Shown one piece after another: positions 26,349-34,276 of a stretch of 61,199 nucleotides of DNA. Numbering within the stretch: position 1 is the first letter of the stretch; every line of letters begins with the position of its first letter. The notes beneath the pieces are model-generated. The model ran no database searches and was not told the DNA's origin. It saw nothing but the letters and a program-made list of their open reading frames with translations. The translations under genes and the position numbers were made by a program. Source of the DNA: GCA-2729515 sp036336695 (GTDB lineage: Bacteria > Myxococcota_A > UBA9160 > SMWR01); contig JAYZFQ010000008.1 of assembly GCA_036336695.1 (NCBI GenBank), positions 1 to 61,199 on the forward strand, written 5' to 3'.

Positions 26349-27352
26349 AGATCGACGCTGGACTCGTGGGCGAACTCGCGAATGCTGCGACGAAAGCCCA
26401 GGCGTTGGAGGCCCAGGGCTTCGATGGCCTGGTGACGGCCGAACTGAGTACGGATCCGTTCTTTCCCCTGCTGCTCGCCGCCGGGAGCACCGAGCGGGTC
26501 GATCTCATGACTTCGATCGCCGTGGCGTTTTCCCGCAATCCGATGATCCTCGCGAACATCGGGAACGACCTGCAGGCTCACTCGGGCGGACGCTTCATTC
26601 TCGGGATCGGTTCGCAGATCGCGCCCCACATCACCCGGCGTTTCAGCATGCCCTGGTCCCAGCCAGCGGCGCGCATGCGCGAGTTCATCCTGGCGATGCA
26701 GGCGATCTGGCGCTGTTGGTACGAGGGGGAGCGGCTCGACTTTCGGGGCGACTTCTACACCCACACGTTGATGACGCCCATGTTCATGCCGAACAACAAC
26801 CCCCATGGCGCACCGCGCGTCGTGCTGGCGGCGGTCGGCCCCAAGATGACCCAGGTGGCCGGCGAGGTCGCCGACGGGATGCTGGTCCACGCCTTCACCA
26901 CGGCGCGCTACCTGCAGGAAGTGACGCTCCCGGCCCTGGAGCAGGGGTTCACGGCGGCAGGGCGCGCGCGCGACGGGTTCGAACTCTGTTACCCGGCCTT
27001 CATTGTCACGGGCAAGGATGAAAAGGAATGGGAAGCGGCCCGTACCGCGGTGACCCGCCAACTGGGCTTCTACGGCTCAACGCCCGCCTACCGCGGTGTA
27101 CTCGAGACCCACGGCTGGGGCGAACTCCAGTCCGAACTCAACACGCTTTCGAAGCGCGGCGAGTGGGAAACGATGGGAGAACGGATCACGGACGAGATCC
27201 TGGAAGCGTTCGCGATTGTCGCTGAGCCCCAGCAGGTGGTGGGGGTCCTCAAGTCGCGCTTCGGCGGCCTGGTCGATCGCTTGCTGTGCACGTTCCCCTT
27301 CGCGACGGACGAAGAACGTCGGGGCTACTTCGAGGAATTGCGCGCGGCCTGA
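26345..27352 (+). CDS. LLM-class, probably F420-dependent, oxidoreductase (TIGR03617-like)
   Basis: A 335-residue luciferase-like monooxygenase-fold protein. VKIDAGLVGELANAA starts the barrel, TSIAVAFSRNP and SGGRFILGIGSQIAPHITRRF line the cofactor site, and VVLAAVGPKMTQVAGEVADG follows. This subgroup is usually assigned to coenzyme F420 rather than FMN, but cofactor use is not shown here and no F420 biosynthesis gene is in the window. GTG overlaps the upstream TGA (GTGA). It is the last gene of the plus operon, converging with the hydratase at 27371. Confidence 0.83.
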   Translation: MKIDAGLVGELANAATKAQALEAQGFDGLVTAELSTDPFFPLLLAAGSTERVDLMTSIAVAFSRNPMILANIGNDLQAHSGGRFILGIGSQIAPHITRRFSMPWSQPAARMREFILAMQAIWRCWYEGERLDFRGDFYTHTLMTPMFMPNNNPHGAPRVVLAAVGPKMTQVAGEVADGMLVHAFTTARYLQEVTLPALEQGFTAAGRARDGFELCYPAFIVTGKDEKEWEAARTAVTRQLGFYGSTPAYRGVLETHGWGELQSELNTLSKRGEWETMGERITDEILEAFAIVAEPQQVVGVLKSRFGGLVDRLLCTFPFATDEERRGYFEELRAA

Positions 27353-27370
27353 GGTCTCCCCGGCGCCGGC

Positions 27371-28156
27371 TCAATCGCCCGTGAAACGTGGCGCGCGTTT
27401 TTCCCGGAAGGCGTTGATGCCTTCCCGGAAGTCCTGGGACTGGGACGTCAGGAGCCATTGGTCGGCGTCCATGTGCATCACCGCCGTGTCGAGGGCGCCG
27501 CTGACCGCGTTCACGCTCTGTTTGAGCATCTGGACCGCGGTGGGCGGCAGGGCGGCGAGTTCCTCGGCGCGCTCCCGCGCGCACGCCTCGAGTGCTGCAG
27601 GCGCGACGCATTCGTCGACGAAGCCCCAGCGCTCGAGTGTGGGCGCGTCGAAGAGCGCGCCGGTCATCAACATCCGTTTCGTGCGGGCCGGGCCGATCAG
27701 TCCGACGCACAGCGGAACGGCGTTCCACATGAGGTTCATGCCCAGTCGGACTTCGGCGTAGCCGACTCGGGCGTCGTCGGTGGCGACGCGAAAATCGCAG
27801 GCGCTGGCGATACAGGCGCCGCCCCCGATGGCGACGCCCTGGATCGCACAGATCGTCGGCTGGGGAATCTCCAGGATGCTCCGGAGCATGCGGCCACCGA
27901 GTCGGGCGGCCTGGCGGCGCGCGACCAGGGGCTCGCTGCGCGCACCGTCTTTCGCGGTGAGGTCGGCACCGGCGCTGAAGGATTCCCCGGCACCGCGAAC
28001 GATCACGACGCGCGTTTCGTGAGCGTCGGCGAACCCTCGGGCCGCGGCCTCGATCTCGTTCATGAGCGCGACATTCAGGGCGTTGCGGCGCTCGGGCCGG
28101 TTGAGGGTGAGGGTCGCGATCTCTCCAGGGGTGATCTCGACGATCGACTCGGACAT
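27371..28156 (-). CDS. Enoyl-CoA hydratase/isomerase family protein
   Basis: A 261-residue crotonase. FSAGADLTAKDG and GVAIGGGACIASACDF make the oxyanion hole; VGYAEVRLGMNLMWNAVP carries one Glu and an unusual aromatic segment in place of the Gly-rich loop. It lies 23 nt downstream of the sodium:solute symporter and is probably co-transcribed with it, linking uptake to CoA-thioester metabolism. The specific substrate is unknown. Confidence 0.88.
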   Translation of the reverse strand: MSESIVEITPGEIATLTLNRPERRNALNVALMNEIEAAARGFADAHETRVVIVRGAGESFSAGADLTAKDGARSEPLVARRQAARLGGRMLRSILEIPQPTICAIQGVAIGGGACIASACDFRVATDDARVGYAEVRLGMNLMWNAVPLCVGLIGPARTKRMLMTGALFDAPTLERWGFVDECVAPAALEACARERAEELAALPPTAVQMLKQSVNAVSGALDTAVMHMDADQWLLTSQSQDFREGINAFREKRAPRFTGD

Positions 28157-28179
28157 GGGTCTTCTCCTCGCGGTCGGTT

Positions 28180-29922
28180 TCAGGACGGCGTGCGGATTCT
28201 TTCCACCATCGCGCGCACCTCGGCGGAAGGGGGTGGGGTCATGGCGCTGACGCCGAGGGCGACGATGAAGTTGAGGAGCGCCCCGATCGCACCGATGCCT
28301 TCGGGGGAGATCCCGAAGAGCCAGTTCTCGGGGATGTTCGCCGCGAAGGGCGCGACGAATACGCCCTTGAAGTACACGATGTAGCCCACGGTGAAGGCCA
28401 GACCGGTCACCATGCCGGCAATGGCGCCCTGCTTGTTCACCCGGAAAGTGAAGATCCCGAGCAGGATGACGGGGAAGAGCGACGCCGCGGCCAGGCCGAA
28501 GGCGAGTGCGACCACCTGGGCCACGAATCCCGGCGGGTTGTAGCCGAGGTAGCCCGCCATGAGGATCGCGACGGCGACACTGATGCGGCCGGCGCGCAGT
28601 TCGTTGCGCTCGCTGATATTGCGTGTGAACACGCTCTTCAAAAGATCGTGGGAAACCGCGGCCGAGATGACGAGCAGCAGGCCGGCCGCGGTCGACAGCG
28701 CGGCGGCGATGCCCCCGGCGGCCACCAGGGCGACTACCCAGTTGGGAAGACCCGCGATCTCCGGGTTGGCGAGCACGATGATGTCGCGGTCCACCTGGAG
28801 TTCGTTGCCGTTCCACCCGTAGGAACCGGCCGTCGCTGCAAACGCCGCGTTGCCGTCCTGGTAGTACTGGATGCGTCCGTCGCCGTTTCGGTCCTCGAAA
28901 CGCAGGAGGCCGGTGTCCTCCCAGGTCCGGAACCACTCGGGCCGCTCCTCGTAGGCGAGGTTGCCGGTGGCGCTGCCGACCGGGCCGGGCTGCAGGGTTT
29001 CCGTCAGGTTCAGCCGCGCGAGGGCGGCGACGGCGGGTGCGGTGGTGTAGAGGATCGCGATGAACAGGAGTGCCCAGCCGGCCGACCAGCGCGCGTCCCG
29101 GACCCGAGGGACGGTGAAGAAACGCACGAGGACGTGGGGGAGTCCTGCGGTCCCGAGCATCAGCGCCAGCGCGATGAAGAAGACATCCGTCCGGCTCTTG
29201 GTCCCCGCCGTGTAGGCGGCGAAGCCGAGCTCCGTCACGATCTGATCGAGTTTTTCCAGCAGGAAACCGCCTTCGCCCACCACACTGCTACCGAAGGCCA
29301 ACTGGGGGATGGGTGTGCCCGTGACCTGGAGCGAGATGAAAACGGCGGGAACGGTGTAGGCGAAGATCAAGACGCAGTACTGCGCGACCTGGGTGTAGGT
29401 GATGCCCTTCATTCCGCCGAGAACGGCGTAGAAGAATACGATCGCCATGCCGATCATCAGTCCGGTGGAGATATCGACGTAGAGAAAACGCGAGAAGACG
29501 ATGCCGACGCCGCGCATCTGCCCGGCCACGTAGGTGAAGGAAATCACAATCAGGCAGACGACGGCCACTACCCGCGCGGCCTGGGAGGCGTAGCGGTCGC
29601 CGATGAACTCGGGAATCGTGAACTTTCCGAACTTCCTCAGGTACGGCGCGAGAAGGAGGGCCAACAGGACGTAGCCTCCGGTCCAGCCCATCAGGTAGAC
29701 CGTGCCGTCGTAGCCCAGGAAGGCGATCAACCCGGCCATGGAGATGAACGACGCCGCGGACATCCAATCCGCCGCCGTGGCCATGCCGTTCGCCACCGGG
29801 TGGACGTGTTTTCCGGCGACGTAGAACTCGCCGGTGGTCCGGGCCTGGGAGAGGAAGGCGATCGCGATGTAGAGGGCGAAGGAACCCCCGACCACGAGGT
29901 AGGTGAGCGTCTGGAGGTCCAC
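28180..29922 (-). CDS. Sodium:solute symporter (SSS family, ActP-like)
   Basis: A 580-residue membrane protein with about 13 transmembrane segments. The first (VDLQTLTYLVVGGSFALYIA) is followed by the conserved AADWMSAASFISMAG and LGGMKGITYTQVAQY. A hydrophilic insert at about residues 310-375 (RFEDRNGDGRIQYYQ) resembles a calcium-binding EF-hand-type loop. Na+-coupled uptake of a small organic acid is likely. It starts at GTG 29922, 2 nt after the DUF4212 protein, its usual partner; the pair matches the DUF4212/VC_2705-type symporters. Confidence 0.9.
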   Translation of the reverse strand: MDLQTLTYLVVGGSFALYIAIAFLSQARTTGEFYVAGKHVHPVANGMATAADWMSAASFISMAGLIAFLGYDGTVYLMGWTGGYVLLALLLAPYLRKFGKFTIPEFIGDRYASQAARVVAVVCLIVISFTYVAGQMRGVGIVFSRFLYVDISTGLMIGMAIVFFYAVLGGMKGITYTQVAQYCVLIFAYTVPAVFISLQVTGTPIPQLAFGSSVVGEGGFLLEKLDQIVTELGFAAYTAGTKSRTDVFFIALALMLGTAGLPHVLVRFFTVPRVRDARWSAGWALLFIAILYTTAPAVAALARLNLTETLQPGPVGSATGNLAYEERPEWFRTWEDTGLLRFEDRNGDGRIQYYQDGNAAFAATAGSYGWNGNELQVDRDIIVLANPEIAGLPNWVVALVAAGGIAAALSTAAGLLLVISAAVSHDLLKSVFTRNISERNELRAGRISVAVAILMAGYLGYNPPGFVAQVVALAFGLAAASLFPVILLGIFTFRVNKQGAIAGMVTGLAFTVGYIVYFKGVFVAPFAANIPENWLFGISPEGIGAIGALLNFIVALGVSAMTPPPSAEVRAMVERIRTPS

Positions 29923-29924
29923 GC

Positions 29925-30173
29925 TCAGTCCTCCTCCACGCCGTGTCGCGCATCGAGCCGCGACATGCGCCAGGCGTAGAAGAAGATCAGTCCGACGAAG
30001 ACATAGATGCTTCCCTGTTGAGCGAACCAGAAGCCGAGCCGAAAACCGCCGATTTCGACCCGGTTCAGGACATCGACGAGCAGGATCCCGAAGCCGAAGG
30101 ACACCGTGAACCAGATGACGAGGCACAGAAACACGAGCCGCAGGTTTTCCTGCCAGTAGGTTCGCTTGGGCAT
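29925..30173 (-). CDS. DUF4212 small membrane subunit of sodium:solute symporter
   Basis: An 82-residue membrane protein with two hydrophobic helices (LRLVFLCLVIWFTVSFGFG and GSIYVFVGLIFFYAW). The start MPKRTYWQENLRL is typical of the DUF4212 family, which is encoded directly upstream of SSS transporters and thought to be their small subunit. It is the first gene of the symporter-hydratase run; GCGAGGA precedes the ATG. Confidence 0.88.
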   Translation of the reverse strand: MPKRTYWQENLRLVFLCLVIWFTVSFGFGILLVDVLNRVEIGGFRLGFWFAQQGSIYVFVGLIFFYAWRMSRLDARHGVEED

Positions 30174-30223
30174 CGGCGTTCCTCGCTGGGGGCGTGTTCG
30201 GGAGTCGGCGCGTTCTGGCGGGA

Positions 30224-31654
30224 CTAGGTCACCGGCGTCGCCGGTCGGATGGCGTCGACGGACTGCTCGACCGCGGTTCCACGGAAGAAGTCGGGATTCG
30301 TCTCCGCCCACAGGGAAACCGGGAAGGCGAAGACGAAATCGCGAAAATCTGCCGGGCTGAGGAGTCCCTTGTCCACGAGTTCGTAGGCCTCGGGAAGGAC
30401 TTCGGTCATGTCCGGCACATCCCAGTGCCCGATGTCGGAACTGAAGACCGCCTTGATCCGCGCATCGCCCGGGTTCATGTGGGCCTGGAAGGCCAGGGCA
30501 TTGAGGGGATCGTCGGCTTCGCAACCGAAGTGGAAACGCGAAACGAAGATGTCTCGGATGTCGTCGGGTCCCTCGATCGCGCAGCGGGAAAATTCGTCGA
30601 GGGCGCTGCGATCCTCGTCGGGATCCGACAGGAGCGCGAGGCTTTCGTCCATGCGGCCGAGTCGCTCGCGGAAGGCATCGGGGCCGTATTCGCTGAACAG
30701 GGCCTCGAGTTTGCCCCGGTCGAGTTTTGCCGGGTCGTAGTGCCCGATGTGGCTGCGATTGCGTTTTTCCCAGTGTCCAAGGATGTCGGCGTACAGGCTG
30801 CATGCCCAGGCCACACCGCCTTCGAGAAAAGCGAAGCGAAGCCCGGGGAAGCGCCAGGGAACCCCGGAGAGGAAGAGGGCACGGGCGGCACCTTCGCCGG
30901 CTGCCGCAAAGTTCCCCACGTGGTTGTAGACGTAGTTGGAAACAGAGCTGCGGGAGCCCCACCCGGTGCCCGTGGAGTGGAAGGTCGGCGATACACCGAG
31001 TTCCTCGCAGCGTTTCCAGACCGGATCGTAGTCGTAGACACTGTCGAAGCCGAAGAAGTCGAGCCAGCGCGCGCCACGCGGCAGGTCGCTGCCCTGATAG
31101 GGGCGCGACGCGTAGGCGGACAGCATCACGACCTTGAGTCCCAGCGTGCCGACGGCGTGGTCGAGTTCTTCGATGGCCTCTTCGGGCGTGTGCATCGGGA
31201 TGCACGCCGCTGCGGTGAGCCGGTCCGAATACTCCTCGTAGCACGCCGCGGCGTACTGGTTGAAGGCCCGGCAGGTGGACCGACGGAGTTCTTCGTCGTC
31301 GAGGTGGATCGGGATCAGGCCGTAGGTGGGGTAGAGCACGGCGAAATCGATGCCGAGCGCCTCGAGGCGCTCGTGCATGAGCCGGGGCAGCATGGCGGTG
31401 GCCCGGGCGAGGGTGTTCCCGGTGGGGAGGCCCCACCAGGGCATGCGGCTCATGTTGAGCTGCCGGCGCGTCTGCGCGTCGAGCTGGCGACCGAGGGCCG
31501 ATGCCTCGGTGACCTGTTCGAAGGCGCTTACCGTCCCGGGGCCTGCGATGTCGCCGAGGAAGTCCTTGACCAGGGGCAGGAACTCGACGTGGTGCCCATC
31601 GGAATCGATGACCGGATGGTCGATCCTGGCGCGGATGGTGTCGAGGCGCGTCAC
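30224..31654 (-). CDS. Amidohydrolase family 2 protein
   Basis: A 476-residue metal-dependent TIM-barrel hydrolase/decarboxylase. The first ligand pair appears as VIDSDGHHVEF near residue 17; PTYGLIPIHLDDEEL and PTFHSTGTGWGS lie mid-chain, and SSDIGHWDVPDM is near the end. Family members include resorcylate-type decarboxylases and barbiturate-type hydrolases. GTG overlaps the stop of the AhpD-like gene upstream, so the three genes at 30224-32654 form one coupled unit. The substrate is unknown, perhaps a ring-cleavage or lactone product given the carboxymuconolactone-type partners. Confidence 0.85.
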   Translation of the reverse strand: MTRLDTIRARIDHPVIDSDGHHVEFLPLVKDFLGDIAGPGTVSAFEQVTEASALGRQLDAQTRRQLNMSRMPWWGLPTGNTLARATAMLPRLMHERLEALGIDFAVLYPTYGLIPIHLDDEELRRSTCRAFNQYAAACYEEYSDRLTAAACIPMHTPEEAIEELDHAVGTLGLKVVMLSAYASRPYQGSDLPRGARWLDFFGFDSVYDYDPVWKRCEELGVSPTFHSTGTGWGSRSSVSNYVYNHVGNFAAAGEGAARALFLSGVPWRFPGLRFAFLEGGVAWACSLYADILGHWEKRNRSHIGHYDPAKLDRGKLEALFSEYGPDAFRERLGRMDESLALLSDPDEDRSALDEFSRCAIEGPDDIRDIFVSRFHFGCEADDPLNALAFQAHMNPGDARIKAVFSSDIGHWDVPDMTEVLPEAYELVDKGLLSPADFRDFVFAFPVSLWAETNPDFFRGTAVEQSVDAIRPATPVT

Positions 31655-32178
31655 GGTTGCTCCGGGATTTCGGGGGTCGGTTGTTCGTAGACGGGAATTT
31701 CGTCGGGCAGGCCGCCGAGCGACACGGCGATCTTCGAGAAGCCCATGAACAGCCCGACACCCGCGGTGAGTTCCACGATCTGCGCCGGGGTGAAGTGGAC
31801 GAGGAGTTCCCGTCGCAGCGGTTCGTGGTCGCCGGAAGGGTCGGCGAGGAAGGCATCCACCCAGGCGAGCACCGCCTTGTGACGGGGCGCCAGGTTGCTC
31901 GCGGCGTAGCCGTCCCGGATCTCGTCCACGATTGCTTCGGTAAGGCCCTCGGCACGGGCTCCCGAAAACCGCGTGGCCTTGCAGATGGGGCAGTTCACGG
32001 TCCGGGCGTTCCGGATGCGCGCCATCTCCTTGGTGAACTGGTCGACCTCGCCGTGGCTCCAAAGCGTGCCGTAGAGGCGCAGAAATGCGTCGAGCAGGAC
32101 GGGTTGGTGGGCCAGGACGCTGCTCGCAATGGGGTCGTCCGTGTCGACCTGGGGCGGCGCAACGCGGGGAGCGATCAC
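31651..32178 (-). CDS. Carboxymuconolactone decarboxylase/AhpD-like protein with CPIC motif
   Basis: A 175-residue all-helical AhpD-like protein. The redox motif CPIC (Cys63, Cys66) sits in ARTVNCPICKATRFSG, with the downstream helix HKAVLAWVDAFLADP. Such proteins are peroxidase partners or gamma-carboxymuconolactone decarboxylases. GTG 32178 overlaps the stop of the other AhpD-like gene, and its own stop overlaps the amidohydrolase start. It is coupled both ways. Confidence 0.85.
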   Translation of the reverse strand: MIAPRVAPPQVDTDDPIASSVLAHQPVLLDAFLRLYGTLWSHGEVDQFTKEMARIRNARTVNCPICKATRFSGARAEGLTEAIVDEIRDGYAASNLAPRHKAVLAWVDAFLADPSGDHEPLRRELLVHFTPAQIVELTAGVGLFMGFSKIAVSLGGLPDEIPVYEQPTPEIPEQP

Positions 32179-32654
32179 GGGGCGTCTCCTGCCGGCGCGA
32201 TGCCGAGGATGGCGCTGAAGCGGCTGAAGCCGTCGAAGATGGCGAGGGCCTCGACGAAGGCGACAGTGCCGGGTTCGCCGAGGGCCTCGACGACGGGGCG
32301 CGCCACCGCGTCGGTGATTTCGCCCGGGTCGAGGGCAAACTGTTCGGCGAACCGGAGGCAGGCCTGCTCGGTTGCCGAGTAGAGATCGGTCTTCCACCAG
32401 TGGTCGAGGGCCGCGATCTTGGCCTCCTCGAGCCCTGCCTCCACAGCGGCGGGGGCCCGGCGGTTCCGCCCGTACGCCGCGCCGTTCATACCGGCCAGGC
32501 GCAACCGGCACAGCTCGAGCACCACCGGATCGACCCGCTTGTCCTGCCAGAGCAGCGCTTCGAACTGCTTCCAGGCGTCGAACAGGTTGGGTCGCAACCC
32601 GAAGACCCGTGCGAAGGGGTCTGCGCCGGGGGCGGTTTCCGGGAGCCAGGTCAA
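32175..32654 (-). CDS. AhpD-like protein lacking the CxxC motif
   Basis: A 159-residue AhpD/carboxymuconolactone-type helical protein. The usual LCRLRvAxlNGCxYC helix reads LCRLRLAGMNGAAYGRN, so both redox cysteines are replaced (Ala59, Gly62 by my count). It is therefore unlikely to be an independent peroxidase and may be a structural partner of the CPIC protein next to it. It starts at TTG 32654 with CCGGAGG 8 nt upstream; the nearest ATG is out of frame. TAGAAT at 32676-32681 (minus) is a plausible -10 element. Confidence 0.75.
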   Translation of the reverse strand: MTWLPETAPGADPFARVFGLRPNLFDAWKQFEALLWQDKRVDPVVLELCRLRLAGMNGAAYGRNRRAPAAVEAGLEEAKIAALDHWWKTDLYSATEQACLRFAEQFALDPGEITDAVARPVVEALGEPGTVAFVEALAIFDGFSRFSAILGIAPAGDAP

Positions 32655-32675
32655 GCCGATGTCCTCCGGCTCGCC

Positions 32676-32681
32676 ATTCTA
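32676..32681 (-). promoter_or_regulatory. Candidate -10 element of the AhpD-amidohydrolase unit
   Basis: TAGAAT on the minus strand, 21 nt before the TTG start at 32654, leaving room for the GGAGG ribosome-binding site. No clear -35 is seen. Confidence 0.35.
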
Positions 32682-32719
32682 CTCTCACCGGGGCGCCTGC
32701 GCGGTCGCTTCGGGGCGTG

Positions 32720-34186
32720 TCAGGCGAGGTCGACGTTTCCGTCGTCAGACAGCATCACGGAGCGGCCGCAGAGTTCCTCCCGCGTGCCCTGTCGAGCGAG
32801 TGCCGGGCTGGAGGCCAACACCCGGCTGCCATCTTCGAGTTCGCAGAACAGGACGGCCTTCGCCGGCTCCTCTCCCTCGAACAGCACCGTGTAGCCGGAG
32901 ACTCGGCCAGCGCCCGTCGCCTGTTCCACCAGCTGTGCGGCGCCGGCGTCCCGCGCGACCTCCGCGGAGACATCTTCGTAGCCGAAGGCCCGGGGCGGGG
33001 CCTCGCTGGACCAGATGCTCACGCCCTGTTTATTGAGGATCCCACTCACAGCGTTCACCATGCCGACGCTGCCCGGCGCGTCGCGAAGCACCTGGGCCAT
33101 CTTTGCCTGGGCCTGGAGCACGAAGTTGTTGAGGGGACCGCCGGCGAAGGCCATTCCGCCCGTCACGGTGAGCGCTCGCTTGTCGTCGATGCCGAGTTCC
33201 CGGCACTGGACGCGGACTGCCGAAGGGAAGCAGCTGTAGAGTTCGAAGTGGTCGATCTCGTCGGCCGCGCGCCCGATGCGCTCGTAGGTGCGCCGCCCCG
33301 CTGCCGCGAAGCCCATCGAACGGTGGAGTTCCCGACGTTGGGCCAGGGGCTGCATGAAGCTCGATTCCACGACGGTCCACGGGAAGATCCAGCGCGCTTC
33401 CGGGATGCCCGCCGCGCGCGCCGTGGCGACCGAGGTGAACACGAGACCCGCCGCCTGGTCCACGTTCCACTGGGAGTTGTGGGATTTGGTGTACGGAAAG
33501 GCCAGCATGCGGTTCCCGTTCGCGGTGGAACGGATGTCGGCCGCGGGGACTCGTTCGGGACGCCAGGCTTCCGGGTTCCCCGCCGCGACCTCGCTCATGC
33601 GCGACCACAGCTGGGCGATGTGCTCGGCGTGGTCGTCGAGATCCTCGCCGTCGGCGAAACGAAGCGCGCTTTCGATGACGGAGAACTGGCCCACGGGCAT
33701 CTGCAGTCCGTGACCGATCTCGAAGGGGTGGATGATTTCCGCAGTGGGCGACAGCACGGTGTCGGGCGTGGTGTGCTGTTCGGAGTTCGCGGCGGACACG
33801 CCTTCGACCTGGGCGCGGAGCGAGCGGTACTTGGCTTCGCCGCCGGCCACCAACACGATGTCGGCGCGCCCTTCGGCGATCGCCTGGGCCGCCTGGCCGA
33901 AGAGCGTCGTCTGGAGCATTCCGAGCTGGACCAGGGTCGAACGCGCACCGGTGGCATCGAGGCGTGTTGCCAGTGCCCGGGCCGGATCGGCGTAGTCCCA
34001 GAAGCCTTGGGGGACCAGGATTTCGCCGGCACGGGCCAGGAGCCCGGGATCTCCCGCGTCTTCTCCGGCGCGGCGCAGGGCGCGCTCCATCAGGTCGAGG
34101 GGTTCTTGCGCAGCGGACGGGTCTTCCGCGCGTTGTTGAACGGTGCCGACGCCGACCAGTACGGGGGTTTGGGGGTCGAGAGTCAT
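32720..34186 (-). CDS. Thiolase-like acetyl-CoA acetyltransferase family protein without the usual cysteine
   Basis: A 488-residue thiolase-fold protein of the SCP2-thiolase-like branch. It has VAGGEAKY after the first core and IDHFELYSCFPSAV, where the HDAF-type His motif normally lies. The position of the nucleophilic cysteine reads LGMLQTTLFGQAA, with no Cys, and the terminal GHP loop is replaced by GGPLNNF. It may therefore bind acyl-CoA or work with another subunit rather than do Claisen chemistry. AAAGGA precedes ATG 34186. Confidence 0.8.
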   Translation of the reverse strand: MTLDPQTPVLVGVGTVQQRAEDPSAAQEPLDLMERALRRAGEDAGDPGLLARAGEILVPQGFWDYADPARALATRLDATGARSTLVQLGMLQTTLFGQAAQAIAEGRADIVLVAGGEAKYRSLRAQVEGVSAANSEQHTTPDTVLSPTAEIIHPFEIGHGLQMPVGQFSVIESALRFADGEDLDDHAEHIAQLWSRMSEVAAGNPEAWRPERVPAADIRSTANGNRMLAFPYTKSHNSQWNVDQAAGLVFTSVATARAAGIPEARWIFPWTVVESSFMQPLAQRRELHRSMGFAAAGRRTYERIGRAADEIDHFELYSCFPSAVRVQCRELGIDDKRALTVTGGMAFAGGPLNNFVLQAQAKMAQVLRDAPGSVGMVNAVSGILNKQGVSIWSSEAPPRAFGYEDVSAEVARDAGAAQLVEQATGAGRVSGYTVLFEGEEPAKAVLFCELEDGSRVLASSPALARQGTREELCGRSVMLSDDGNVDLA

Positions 34187-34276
34187 GGGTCCTTTCCGGG
34201 TCTGTGCCGCGCGGGGCGCTCGTTCTTGCCACGCGGGATCCGTCGCTGCGCGGGGAGTGTTGCGTGCCTCGTGCCG

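Noticed and set aside
28860..28900. Symporter segment FEDRNGDGRIQYYQ as evidence of a separate calcium-binding protein
   Set aside because: It is in frame within the SSS transporter between transmembrane segments, where the family commonly has such an insert, so it is part of that protein.
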